NCBI GenBank assembly: GCA_038209365.1
Contig: JBBQXS010000013.1
Location: 1-64,000 of the forward strand
DNA length: 64,000 nucleotides
Reading direction: 5' to 3'
Origin: DASQHW01 sp038209365
Lineage (GTDB): Bacteria; Actinomycetota; Acidimicrobiia; IMCC26256; PALSA-610
Under the pieces are notes generated by a model. It was not told the origin of the DNA and searched no databases. It was given only the letters and a program-made list of their open reading frames with translations. Of the stretch, positions 31,181 to 41,882 are shown piece after piece (within the stretch, counting starts at the first letter, position 1; each line of letters opens with the position of its first letter). Made by a program: the position numbers and the translations under genes.

Positions 31181-31242
31181 TGGAGAGACGTACCCCGCCG
31201 CGCCTCCGGCGCAACCTGCACGACCAGGTTGGCAGCGCGGGC

Positions 31243-31827
31243 TCAGGCGTGCAGGCCCTCGAGGCTGAACGCGACACAGAGCTCGGCGACCTCGGCGATC
31301 GGGACGTTGCCCTCGATCAGCGCGTGCCGGGTCAGCTCGGCGACGACCCCGTGGATGGCGTGGGCGAGCAGCTCGGGATCGCGGTCGGCGATCCGACCGT
31401 CGACGATGCCGTCTTTCAGGTGCCGAATCGTGTCGGCGATCGAGATCTCGCGGTTGCGGGCGAGCACGGGCGCAAAGGTCTCGTCGGTCGCCGCGAACTG
31501 GATGATCGCGAAGTACTCCCGGTGCTCGGCGAACCAGGCAAGGGTGGCCCGGATGCCGAGCTCGATCCGATGGACCGGGTCGTCGACACCCTCGATCGCG
31601 TGCTGCTGGCGCTTGCGGAGGTCGTGGTTCGACGCCTTGAGGAGCTCGGTCAGCAGCTCGTCCTTCGACGCGAAATACCAGTAGAAGACGCCCTTCCCGA
31701 CGCCCAACGCGGCGACGATGTCGGCCACCGACGTCGGGTGATAGCCGCGCTCTGCGAACAGGCGCGCCGCGCAGGTCATCAGCTGCGCACGCCGTTCTCT
31801 GCCCCGGGGCGTCAGCTTGCGGCGCAT
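31243..31827 (-). CDS. TetR-family repressor
   Basis: 194 residues. The N-terminal HTH is RLFAERGYHPTSVADIVAAL then GVGKGVFYWYFASKDELL, the family's most conserved stretch. The C-terminal ligand domain starts near residue 70. A palindrome 21 bases upstream of its start (31849-31864) is a likely self-operator. Downstream lies the ferritin-like gene, upstream (divergent) the 54-residue gene and acyltransferase, which it may also control. Confidence 0.92.
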   Translation of the reverse strand: MRRKLTPRGRERRAQLMTCAARLFAERGYHPTSVADIVAALGVGKGVFYWYFASKDELLTELLKASNHDLRKRQQHAIEGVDDPVHRIELGIRATLAWFAEHREYFAIIQFAATDETFAPVLARNREISIADTIRHLKDGIVDGRIADRDPELLAHAIHGVVAELTRHALIEGNVPIAEVAELCVAFSLEGLHA

Positions 31828-31848
31828 TCACCGAGCGTAGCCGTCGGC

Positions 31849-31864
31849 TTGACCGTTCGGTCAA
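31849..31864. promoter_or_regulatory. TetR-type operator
   Basis: TTGACCGTTCGGTCAA, two perfect 6-base arms around GTTC, placed in the upstream region of the TetR gene. The half-site spacing and GACC/GGTC core are usual for this family. TTGACC could also serve as a -35 element. Confidence 0.65.
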
Positions 31865-31989
31865 CAAACCACCCCGCCCCGACGGCGTGCGTCAGCCTTC
31901 CGTCAACAGCTGTTCGTCGCGCCGTGACCCGCTGACAATGCGCGCGCCACATCGGGCGCGGACACTGGGAGCGACGAAGGAGGTCACCC

Positions 31990-32154
31990 ATGGCTCGATG
32001 GTTCCTGCGCCTCGTGCACGAGCTCGGCACCGGCCGGGCGGTCGAGAATGCCCGACGCGAGCGAGAGGAGGACGCGCGAGCGCTCGCGGGCATCGCCGTG
32101 CTCGAGGCCCGGCTCGCGGCGCTCCATGCGGCGCCGCGGCGGCTCGCGGCGTGA
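31990..32154 (+). CDS. 54-residue basic helical protein
   Basis: ATG 31990 follows GAAGGAGGTCACCC, an excellent ribosome site. MARWFLRLVHELGTGRAVEN, then ARREREEDARALAGIAVLEA and RLAALHAAPRRLAA make one long amphipathic helix, possibly membrane-associated. The TGA is in frame with the following acyltransferase frame, which stays open without another stop, so the relation between the two deserves attention. No known family. Confidence 0.6.
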   Translation: MARWFLRLVHELGTGRAVENARREREEDARALAGIAVLEARLAALHAAPRRLAA

Positions 32155-32256
32155 TCGCCGCGTCGTCCGTCGCACCCGCGCCTCCCGGGCCGCGTACGCT
32201 TCGGGTCTCTGTACTGGGTCCTCAAAGGTGTCCTCACCCCGATCATCCGCGTCTTC

Positions 32257-32928
32257 GTGCGCGTGAGGGTGGAAGGTCGCGATCACCTCCCCAAGCGCGG
32301 GGCGGTCATCCTGGCCTGCAACCATCGCTCGTTCCTCGACTCGATCTTCATCCCGCTCGTCGTCAGGCGCCGCGTCACCTTCGTGGCGAAGGCCGAGTAC
32401 TTCGACGACCCCAAGACCGCATGGTTCTTCCGCAGCTGCGGGCAGATACCGATCCGCCGCGAAGGTGGAAGCGCAAGTGAGCGCGCGCTTGCAGCGGCGA
32501 CCGACGTGCTGCGCAAAGGCAAGGTGTTCGGCATCTATCCCGAGGGCACCCGGACGCGCGACGGCAGGTTGCACCGCGGGCACACGGGCGTCGCCCGCCT
32601 CGCAATGCGGTGCAACGCGCCGATCGTGCCGATCGGCATGATCGGCAGTGACGAGGTGCAGCCCATCGATTCGAAGCTGCCCAAGCTGTTCCGGTACGTC
32701 ACGATCCGCTTCGGTTCGCCGGTCGAGCCGAGCCGCTACGCAGGCATGGAGAACGATCGCCTCGCCCTGCGGGAGCTCACCGATGAGGTGATGTACGAGA
32801 TCGCGCAGCTGTCGGGTTACGAGTACGTCGATACCTATGCAACCAAGCACGCCGAGGACATCCCCAGCGAGGTCGCGCACGTGGCTGCGTTCGCCGACGT
32901 CCGCGCGCCGGCCGCCGCCGCGTCGTAG
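32257..32928 (+). CDS. 1-acylglycerol-3-phosphate acyltransferase-like (PlsC)
   Basis: At least 223 residues. The family motifs are intact: NHRSFLDS (catalytic H-x4-D), GGSASER, YPEGTRTRDGRL and APIVPIGMIG. It would transfer an acyl chain to a glycerophospholipid precursor at the membrane. GTG 32257 is the first standard start, but FGSLYWVLKGVLTPIIRVF, encoded in frame upstream from 32155, is just the N-terminus such enzymes have. The true start may therefore be a non-standard codon, or a frameshift may lie near 32210. Confidence 0.85.
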   Translation: MRVRVEGRDHLPKRGAVILACNHRSFLDSIFIPLVVRRRVTFVAKAEYFDDPKTAWFFRSCGQIPIRREGGSASERALAAATDVLRKGKVFGIYPEGTRTRDGRLHRGHTGVARLAMRCNAPIVPIGMIGSDEVQPIDSKLPKLFRYVTIRFGSPVEPSRYAGMENDRLALRELTDEVMYEIAQLSGYEYVDTYATKHAEDIPSEVAHVAAFADVRAPAAAAS

Positions 32929-32937
32929 CTCGCACGC

Positions 32938-34434
32938 CTACTCACGCGCCCAGTCGCGGGAGCGCTCGATCGCGCGCCGCCACTGCGCGAGCCGGTGGCT
33001 GCGGTCGTCGCCGTCCATCGCCGGCACGAACGACGCATCGGCGCTCCACTGCGCGTTGACCTCTGCGGGCGATCCCCACACACCTTCTGCGACACCTGCG
33101 AGGTACGCGGCGCCGAGCGCGGTGGTCTCCTGGATCGCGGCGCGGCGCACGAGTACGCCGAGCAGGTCGGCTTGGAACTGGCACAACAGGTCCATCACCG
33201 AAGCGCCGCCGTCGACACGCATCTCGGTCAGCGGCGTCCCGGTCGCGCGTGTCACGGCATCGACGACGTCCGCGGTCTGGAACGCCATCGCCTCGATGAT
33301 CGCCCTTGCCAAATGCGCACGCGTCGTGCCACGCGTGATGCCGACGATCGTGCCGCGTGCGAACGGGTCCCACCACGGCGAGCCGAGGCCGGTGAACGCG
33401 GGCACGACGGCGACCCCGCCGTTGTCGGGCACCGACGCGGCGAGCGGCTCGGTCTCGGCCGCGTCGCCGATGATTCCGAGCCCATCGCGCATCCACTGGA
33501 TCGCGGCACCGGTGACGAAGATCGCCCCTTCCATCGCGTACGTCACGTCGCCGGGCGAGAGCGACCACGCGATCGTCGTCAGCAAGCCGTCGACCGGGTC
33601 GGGAAGCTTGGGTCCGACGTTGGTCAGCACGAAGGAGCCTGTGCCGTATGTGTTCTTCGTCATGCCCGGTTCCACGCACGCCTGCCCGAACAGCGCGGCT
33701 TGCTGGTCGCCGGCAATGCCGCTCACGGGGACGCGCAATCCGGCCGCGTGTTCGGGCACGGTCGTGCCGAACCGACCCGAGGAAGGCATCACGCCGGGTA
33801 AGCACGCGTGCGGCACGCCGAAGAGCGCGCACAGCTCATCGGACCAGGTGCCGCGCCCGATGTCATAGAGCATCGTGCGGCTCGCGTTCGACGGGTCGGT
33901 CGCGTGCACTCCTCCCGCCGGCCCGCCCGTGAGCTTCCACAACAGCCAGGTGTCGACGGTGCCGAAGGCGAGGTTCGGGTCCGACGCGGCAACGCCCCCT
34001 TCGTCCAACAGCCACTCGAGCTTGGTTGCCGAGAAGTACGGGTCGAGCACGAGACCGGTGAGACGGCGCACCGTCGGTTCGTGGCCGGCAGCGCGCAATG
34101 CCTCGCACCGCTCGGCGGTGCGGCGGTCCTGCCAGACGATCGCCGGCGCGAGCGGCCTTCCCGTGGAGCGATCCCACACCACGACGGTCTCGCGCTGGTT
34201 GGTGATGCCGATCGCGGCGACCTCCTCGCCCGAATCCTCGAGGCGAGCGGCGACCTCCCGGACGGTCGCGAGCGTGACGCGCCAGATGTCTTCGGCGTCG
34301 TGCTCCACCCAACCCGGCCTCGGGAAGTGCTGCGGAAACTCGCGATACGACCGTGCCCGGGGACGGCCGTCGGCGCCGACGGCGAACGCGCGGACGCCGG
34401 TCGTGCCGGCGTCGATGGCGATGACGCTGCTCAC
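32938..34434 (-). CDS. glpK: glycerol kinase
   Basis: 498 residues, the usual length. FGGY-kinase marks: VIAIDAGTTGVRAFAVGADG at the start, GITNQRETVVVWDRSTGRPL, IVWQDRRT, NTYGTGSFVLTNVG and MRVDGGASVMDLLCQFQADL. It phosphorylates glycerol to glycerol 3-phosphate for lipid synthesis or catabolism. The GTG start overlaps the stop of the upstream 136-residue gene. A PlsC-like gene converges on it 9 bases away, fitting a glycerolipid theme. Confidence 0.95.
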   Translation of the reverse strand: MSSVIAIDAGTTGVRAFAVGADGRPRARSYREFPQHFPRPGWVEHDAEDIWRVTLATVREVAARLEDSGEEVAAIGITNQRETVVVWDRSTGRPLAPAIVWQDRRTAERCEALRAAGHEPTVRRLTGLVLDPYFSATKLEWLLDEGGVAASDPNLAFGTVDTWLLWKLTGGPAGGVHATDPSNASRTMLYDIGRGTWSDELCALFGVPHACLPGVMPSSGRFGTTVPEHAAGLRVPVSGIAGDQQAALFGQACVEPGMTKNTYGTGSFVLTNVGPKLPDPVDGLLTTIAWSLSPGDVTYAMEGAIFVTGAAIQWMRDGLGIIGDAAETEPLAASVPDNGGVAVVPAFTGLGSPWWDPFARGTIVGITRGTTRAHLARAIIEAMAFQTADVVDAVTRATGTPLTEMRVDGGASVMDLLCQFQADLLGVLVRRAAIQETTALGAAYLAGVAEGVWGSPAEVNAQWSADASFVPAMDGDDRSHRLAQWRRAIERSRDWARE

Positions 34435-34841
34435 ACCGTTTCGGCGTCGTCGGGCCGGGCTCGGGCCACCAGCGCGTCGGCGAATGCCCGGTTGCGGGCG
34501 GTGCCGCGCATCTCGAGCATCAGCGGTCGGTGCTCGTGCGCCCTCAGCCGCAGCCGCCGGCGGCCTTTTGCTGGGTAATCGTCGACCTGCAGCCGATCAT
34601 GAGTGATGGCGTAGACCCGCCGGCGAGGACGGCGCGTGAAAAAGCCCATGGAGAACAGAGAGAGGTGGTCCTCGGTGAGCACCGTGAAGTCGAGCGTTCG
34701 AGAGGCGAACACCGCGGCGAGGCGGCCTTCGCGCCACACCCACGCACGGCCCCACGCCACGATCGGTTCCGACGGCAGCAGCTCCTGCAGCCGTCTCTCG
34801 ACGTGCGACACGGTGGAGATGTGTGGTGCGGATTGGTCCAT
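34431..34841 (-). CDS. PH-domain-like protein upstream of glpK
   Basis: 136 residues from ATG 34841. The beta-rich plan VAWGRAWVWREGRLAAVFAS, TLDFTVLTEDHLSLFSMGFF, RRRVYAITHDRLQVDDYPAK and a C-terminal helix (NRAFADALVARARPD) is like bacterial PH-type domains. No membrane segment. Coupled to glpK by a GTGA overlap. Role unknown. Confidence 0.6.
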   Translation of the reverse strand: MDQSAPHISTVSHVERRLQELLPSEPIVAWGRAWVWREGRLAAVFASRTLDFTVLTEDHLSLFSMGFFTRRPRRRVYAITHDRLQVDDYPAKGRRRLRLRAHEHRPLMLEMRGTARNRAFADALVARARPDDAETV

Positions 34842-34901
34842 GGTCTGTCCGGCGGCCCGACGCGGGCAGGATAGAGCAGGGGGCTCCTCAGGGGAGGTGC
34901 G

Positions 34902-35930
<1,029 letters not shown>

Positions 35931-35934
35931 GACC

Positions 35935-35987
35935 GGGGGGCGTGTGGGGTGGGGGGGGGGCTCAACCCGCCCCCCACACACGCCCGG
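35935..35987 (+). terminator. G/C-run hairpin after pfkA
   Basis: GGGGGGCGTGTGGGG on the left faces CCCCCCACACACGCCC on the right, with a run of ten or more G and CTCAACC in the loop. It follows the pfkA stop by a few bases. The G run could also form a quadruplex in RNA. Confidence 0.55.
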
Positions 35988-36002
35988 TAGCCTGCGGCGC
36001 GA

Positions 36003-36868
36003 ATGGGGCGTGCGCTCGACGATCTGATCGACATTCTGGAGCTCGAGCAGCTCGAGGTGAACCTGTTCCGCGGTGTGAGTCCCCACGAGGAGCGCCAGCG
36101 CGTCTTCGGCGGGCAGGTCGCGGGGCAGGCATTGGTCGCGGCGGGCCGCACCGTTGATCCCGAAAGGCACGTGCACTCGCTGCACGCGTACTTCCTTCGG
36201 CCCGGCGACCCGCTCGTCCCGATCGTCTACGAGGTCGACCGCATTCGGGACGGCCGGAGCTTCACGACCCGCCGCGTGGTCGCGATCCAGCACGGCAAGG
36301 CGATTTTCAACCTGCAGTCGTCGTTCCAGGTGACGGAGTCCGGCCCCGAGCACCAGTACCCCATGCCCGATGCGCCCGACCCGGATTCACTGCCGACGAT
36401 CCGGGAGCGACTCGAGCCCTACGCGGATCGGTTCCCGCCCGCGTTCCTCGATTGGATCCGACGCGACCGTCCGATCGACACGCGCTCCGCGCAGCTGCCG
36501 CGCTGGCTCGACCCGGATCCCGGCGTACGGGAACCGGAGCAGCTCGTCTGGATCCGCGCCGACGGATCGCTTCCGGACGACCCGCTGTTGCACGCGTGCA
36601 TCGTCGTCTACGCATCCGACTTCACGCTGCTGGACACGGCGGTGATGGCCCACGCACGTTCGTGGGACGACGATCGGTTCATGATGGCGAGCCTCGACCA
36701 TGCGATGTGGTTCCATCGGCCCTTTCGCGCGGACGAGTGGCTGCTGTATCACCAGAAGAGTCCGTCGGCGTACGGCGCCCGCGGCCTCGCCGAAGGCTTC
36801 ATCTACCGCCGGGACGGCGCGCTGACGACCATGGTGATCCAGGAGGGCCTGATCCGCCCGGTGCGGCT

Positions 36869-36872
<4 letters not shown>
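36003..36872 (+). CDS. tesB: acyl-CoA thioesterase II
   Basis: 289 residues with a double hot-dog fold. Marks are VFGGQVAGQALVAAGRTV, HSLHAYFLRPGDP, DGRSFTTRRV and, in the second half, MMASLDHAMWFHRPFRADEW with the catalytic Asp. It hydrolyses medium/long acyl-CoA to free acid and CoA. ATG 36003 follows the pfkA terminator by 15 bases. It overlaps the threonine aldolase gene by 4 bases. Confidence 0.92.
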
Positions 36873-37873
<1,001 letters not shown>

Positions 37874-37884
37874 GGTGGCCTGAG

Positions 37885-38598
37885 ATGGCCGACGACGACG
37901 TCCCGTCCAAGGCGCTCGCGATCTACGCGCATCCCGACGACGCCGAGATCTCGGCCGGTGGCACGCTCGCACGCTGGGCGCACGCGGGCTCGGAGGTGCA
38001 CGTGGCGGTCACGACACGAGGCGACAAGGGTACGGCCGATCCCGACGCAGATCCCGACGAGTTGGCGCGACTTCGCGTCCGCGAGACCGATGACGCCGCA
38101 GTGGTACTCGGCCTCGCGGGCCATCACCACTTCGATCATCCCGACGGCGAGATCGAGGACGACCACGGATTGCGCCGCGAGCTCGTACGGCTCGTCCGTT
38201 CGTTGCGGCCCGACATCGTGCTGTGCCCCGATCCCACGTCGGTCTTCTTCGGCGACAGCTACGTGAACCACCGTGATCACCGCATCACCGGCTGGGCCAC
38301 GCTCGACGCGGTCTCGCCGGCCGCCGGCAACCCGCACTATTTCCCCGAATTGCGGGCCGATGGCCTCGAGGTGCACCAGGTACGTGCGGTGTACCTGTCG
38401 GGCACGCTCGAGCCGAACATGTGGATCGACATCAGCGACACGCTCGAGCGGAAGATCGAAGCGCTGTTCTGCCACGGGAGCCAGCTGGTCGAAACGGGCG
38501 ACTGGTTCCGTGAATTCCTGCGCGAGAGCGCGGTTGCCGCGGGACGCTCGGCAGGAGTCACCTACGCGGAAGCGTTCCGTCGCATCCAGTTGGGTTGA
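37885..38598 (+). CDS. PIG-L family N-acetylglucosaminyl deacetylase-like
   Basis: 237 residues. The zinc site is AIYAHPDDAEISAGGTLARW (HPDD) with a later His in SYVNHRDHRITG. TTRGDKGTADPDADPDELAR and LRVRETDDAAVVLGL are typical. Members deacetylate sugar conjugates such as mycothiol precursors or lipid-linked GlcNAc. ATG 37885 lies 11 bases after the aldolase stop, so it is likely in the same operon. Substrate unknown. Confidence 0.88.
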   Translation: MADDDVPSKALAIYAHPDDAEISAGGTLARWAHAGSEVHVAVTTRGDKGTADPDADPDELARLRVRETDDAAVVLGLAGHHHFDHPDGEIEDDHGLRRELVRLVRSLRPDIVLCPDPTSVFFGDSYVNHRDHRITGWATLDAVSPAAGNPHYFPELRADGLEVHQVRAVYLSGTLEPNMWIDISDTLERKIEALFCHGSQLVETGDWFREFLRESAVAAGRSAGVTYAEAFRRIQLG

Positions 38599-38623
38599 CG
38601 CCTCGCACACACACGCGGCGGCC

Positions 38624-38965
38624 TCATGGGGTGTCCCGCTTCGGGCGTTGCGGTGCGTGCCCGCGCCATTCCGACTGCGCGCGCATCATGAGTGCGGCCA
38701 CGATGGCCGCGCCGACCGCGGCGACGACCGTCCCGACGAGTGCCGCGCCGAGCGCCGGCCCTGCGCACGACGCGACGTCGGCGTGGAAGCCGGGGACCGC
38801 TTGGAGGAGGCGCTCGGCGCGAGTCGGTGTATCCGCGCACGACGTCTCGACGAGGCCGTAGCCGATCAGCCCGCCCAGCATCCCCGAGAGCGCGATACCG
38901 AGAAACATGAGTCCCAGCGCACCGCGACGCGGCAGATTGGGATGCTCGGGAGTTTCCGGAACCAC
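38624..38965 (-). CDS. two-span membrane protein
   Basis: About 113 residues from GTG 38965. Helix 1 is ALGLMFLGIALSGMLGGLIG; a loop with two Cys (TSCADTPTRAERLLQAVPGF, ADVASCAG) leads to helix 2 ALGAALVGTVVAAVGAAIVA; the tail is basic (RPKRDTP). Cys in the external loop may form a disulfide. Divergent from the Nudix gene. Unrecognised family. Confidence 0.5.
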   Translation of the reverse strand: MVPETPEHPNLPRRGALGLMFLGIALSGMLGGLIGYGLVETSCADTPTRAERLLQAVPGFHADVASCAGPALGAALVGTVVAAVGAAIVAALMMRAQSEWRGHAPQRPKRDTP

Positions 38966-39047
38966 GGCTTCGAATGTACAGACACGCGGCGCCGTCAGCG
39001 GAGCCGAGCGCAGCGAACCGGCCAGAAGCACGCGAGACTGTCCGCCG

Positions 39048-39569
39048 ATGACGGTGCGCGAATGGACGGTCGCCGGCGGTTTGCTGGAAACCCCGCAGGG
39101 CGTGCTGCTCGTGCGCAACCAGCGACGTGGCGGTTTCGAGGACTGGAGCACCCCCGGCGGCGTCATCGACGACGAGGACGCCGACCTGCTCGCGGGGCTC
39201 ACGCGCGAGGTCGAAGAGGAGACGGGGCTGCGCGTCCACGAGTGGAGCGGGCCGCTGTACGAGGTGAGCGCCTACGCACCGGACATGGGTTGGCGCATGC
39301 GCTGCGAGGTGCACCTCGCGGTGGCGTTCACGGGCGACGTCACCGTCGATGATCCCGACGGGATCGTCGTCGAGGCGGTGTTCGTGCCGCACGACGAATG
39401 TCACGACCGTCTCGCGTCGTGCGCACCGTGGGTGCGCGAACCACTTGCCGCATGGCTACGAAATCGCTGGGCGCCCGGCGCGGGGATCGGGTTCGACTAC
39501 GAGGTGCACGGCACGACACGCGACGACATGCGCGTCGTGCGGAGCAGCAACACCCGAAGTGCCTCCTGA
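39048..39569 (+). CDS. Nudix hydrolase
   Basis: 173 residues from ATG 39048. VAGGLLETPQGVLLVRNQRR is the usual lead-in and PGGVIDDED...LTREVEEETGLRV the Nudix box. REVEEETGL is intact, but the first Glu sits two residues further from it than in the classic GX5EX7REUXEEXGU, so metal binding may differ. Just before dinB (1-base gap), which suggests nucleotide-pool cleaning, but substrates of this family cannot be read from sequence. Confidence 0.82.
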   Translation: MTVREWTVAGGLLETPQGVLLVRNQRRGGFEDWSTPGGVIDDEDADLLAGLTREVEEETGLRVHEWSGPLYEVSAYAPDMGWRMRCEVHLAVAFTGDVTVDDPDGIVVEAVFVPHDECHDRLASCAPWVREPLAAWLRNRWAPGAGIGFDYEVHGTTRDDMRVVRSSNTRSAS

Positions 39570-39570
39570 C

Positions 39571-40779
39571 ATGCGCGCGGACACGCCGATCCTTCATGTC
39601 GACCTCGACGCGTTCTTCGCGGCAGTCGAGCAACTCGACGATCCGAGGCTTCGGGGCAAGCCGGTCGTCGTCGGTGGGCTCGGTCACCGCGGCGTGGTGA
39701 GCACCGCCAGCTACGAGGCGCGACCGTACGGAGTGCACTCGGCGATGCCGATGACCCGTGCCCGAAGCGCGTGTCCGCATGCCGTGTTCCTTTCTCCTCG
39801 CATGTCGCGCTACGTCGAAAAGAGTCAGCAGGTCATGGCAATCCTCGGTGATGTCACGCCGCTCGTCGAGCAGCTCTCGGTAGACGAGGCATTCCTCGAC
39901 GTCTCGGGCGCGCGCCGTCTCATGGGCGCACCGGTGGACATCGCGGCGCTGGTGCGCCGGCGCATCCACGAGGGGACAGGACTCACCGCATCGGTCGGTG
40001 TCGCGTCGACGAAGTTCCTCGCCAAGCTGGCGAGCGAGCTCGCCAAGCCCGACGGCTTGCTCGCGGTGCCGGCCGGGGAAGAGCGACCGTTCCTCGCGCC
40101 GCTCCCGGTCACACGTCTGTGGGGTGTCGGTCCCGCGACCCTCCGAAAGCTCGATCGAATGGCGTTGCGAACGATCGGTGACATCGCCGCGATCGGCGGC
40201 GACGTGCTGGAACGGGCACTCGGACCGTCGCTCGGGGCACATCTCCATGCGCTCGCGCGCAATGAGGATCCGCGCGCGGTCGTCCCCGAGCGTGACGCCA
40301 AGTCGATCGGTGCCGAGGAGACGTTCGACGAGGATCTCCGCACTCGGCACGCGTGCGAGCGTGAGCTCGTGCGGCTCACCGACCGCGTGTGCGCGCGTCT
40401 GCGCAGCGCGCACCTGACGACACGGACGATCACGCTGAAGATCCGGTTCGGGGATTTCGAGACGCGCACACGCGCTCGCACACTGACCGACGCAACGGAC
40501 GTGAGCACCGTGGTGCTCGAAACCGCGCGGGAGCTGCTCGACGAATTCGACCCGGCGCGCGGCATCCGTCTGCTCGGTGTGTCCTGTTCGCGTCTCGACG
40601 AGGGCGTGTCCGGCGGGCAATCGATGCTCGCGCTCGACGACGACTCGACCATGCAGCACGAGCGCACGGAGCGACGCGCTGCCGTCGAGCGGGCCGTCGA
40701 CGTCGTCCGGGAACGTTTCGGACTGCGCGCCGTCGGACCGGCAACGCTGGTCGAGCCTGACCGACGGGAGGCCGAATGA
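39571..40779 (+). CDS. dinB: DNA polymerase IV (Y family)
   Basis: 402 residues. Catalytic acidic residues are in ILHVDLDAFFAAVEQLDDPR and LSVDEAFLDVSGARRL; EARPYGVHSAMPM, GVASTKFLAKLASELAKPDG and the HhH segment LWGVGPATLRKLDRMALRTI are typical. Little-finger domain from about 240 (KSIGAEETFDEDL). Makes error-prone synthesis past lesions. It lacks an obvious C-terminal clamp-binding QxxLF peptide. Coupled to the oxidoreductase by ATGA. Confidence 0.95.
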   Translation: MRADTPILHVDLDAFFAAVEQLDDPRLRGKPVVVGGLGHRGVVSTASYEARPYGVHSAMPMTRARSACPHAVFLSPRMSRYVEKSQQVMAILGDVTPLVEQLSVDEAFLDVSGARRLMGAPVDIAALVRRRIHEGTGLTASVGVASTKFLAKLASELAKPDGLLAVPAGEERPFLAPLPVTRLWGVGPATLRKLDRMALRTIGDIAAIGGDVLERALGPSLGAHLHALARNEDPRAVVPERDAKSIGAEETFDEDLRTRHACERELVRLTDRVCARLRSAHLTTRTITLKIRFGDFETRTRARTLTDATDVSTVVLETARELLDEFDPARGIRLLGVSCSRLDEGVSGGQSMLALDDDSTMQHERTERRAAVERAVDVVRERFGLRAVGPATLVEPDRREAE

Positions 40780-41825
40780 TCCGGGTCGGCTTGGTCGGTT
40801 GCGGTCATATCGGCACGGTGCATGCGGTGGCGCTCCAGCAGCTCACCGCCGCCGGGCTCGTCGACGCCGCGCTGACGCAGACTTTCGACGAGGACGGTGC
40901 TCGGGCCGCGAAGGTCGCGCACCGCCACGGCGGAGAGCCGGCGCCGACCGTCGAATCGCTTCTCGATGCCGTCGACGTGGTGTGGGTGTGCACGTGGACC
41001 GCGGCGCATCTCGCCACGGTCGAGGCCGCGGCGGTTCGCGGCCTGCCGATCTTCTGCGAGAAGCCACTGGCGCCCGATCTCGCGTCCGCCGAACGGGTCA
41101 CGAGCGCGCTCGAACGCGTCCCGCACCAAGTTGGTCTCGTGCTGCGATGGGCGCCCGTGTTTCGCAACTTCGCGGCGCGCATCGCGTCCGGAGAGTTCGG
41201 ACGGGTGCTCGCGGCGTCGATGCGAGACGACCAGTACTACCCCATTCAGGGCCTCTACGGATCGACCTGGCGCCGCGACGTCGCGTGCGCGGGCGGCGGC
41301 ACGCTGATCGAGCACTCGATTCACGACATCGATGTGCTGCGCTGGCTGCTCGGCGAGCCGGCCACGGTGAGTGCGCACACCGCATGTCGGTTCGGGCATC
41401 CCGGCATCGAAGACGTGGCCGCCGTCAGATTCTCGTACGCGGACGGCTCCGTTGCGCAGCTGACGAGCGTCTGGCATCAGGTCCTCTCGCGGGAGTCGAG
41501 CCGCCGGCTCGAGGTGTTCTGCGAGAAGGCGTTGCTGTGGACCGACGACGACTACCTCGGACCGCTCCACGTCCAGACCGACGACGGCACGACGACGGTC
41601 GAGGCGCCGGCGCCGGAATGGACTGCGCTGCTCACCGTGCCGGAGGTCTATGCCAAGGCGCTGGCGCAGTATGCCGAACCGTCGAAGGCGTTTCTCGACG
41701 CGCTGGCGGCGGACCGATCACCGGCCGGCTCTCCGCGGGGCGCCGACGCCCTCGCCGCGCATCGCCTCGTCGATGCCGCGTACCGATCGGCGGCATCGGG
41801 CGGCGTGCCGCGACCGGCCTGCTGA
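40776..41825 (+). CDS. Gfo/Idh/MocA family oxidoreductase
   Basis: 349 residues. The Rossmann start RVGLVGCGHIGTVHAVALQQ binds NAD(P); the family EKP motif is FCEKPLAPDLASAERV; DDQYYPIQGLYG and the catalytic HDIDVLRWLLG follow. Such enzymes oxidise or reduce sugars, inositols or related polyols. ATG overlaps the dinB stop, but the functions need not be linked. Confidence 0.9.
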   Translation: MIRVGLVGCGHIGTVHAVALQQLTAAGLVDAALTQTFDEDGARAAKVAHRHGGEPAPTVESLLDAVDVVWVCTWTAAHLATVEAAAVRGLPIFCEKPLAPDLASAERVTSALERVPHQVGLVLRWAPVFRNFAARIASGEFGRVLAASMRDDQYYPIQGLYGSTWRRDVACAGGGTLIEHSIHDIDVLRWLLGEPATVSAHTACRFGHPGIEDVAAVRFSYADGSVAQLTSVWHQVLSRESSRRLEVFCEKALLWTDDDYLGPLHVQTDDGTTTVEAPAPEWTALLTVPEVYAKALAQYAEPSKAFLDALAADRSPAGSPRGADALAAHRLVDAAYRSAASGGVPRPAC

Positions 41826-41882
41826 GCGCAAAACGGACCGCCGCGTTGGTTGGCCCCTCGCGGCTGCGCGAGAATGTCCTCC

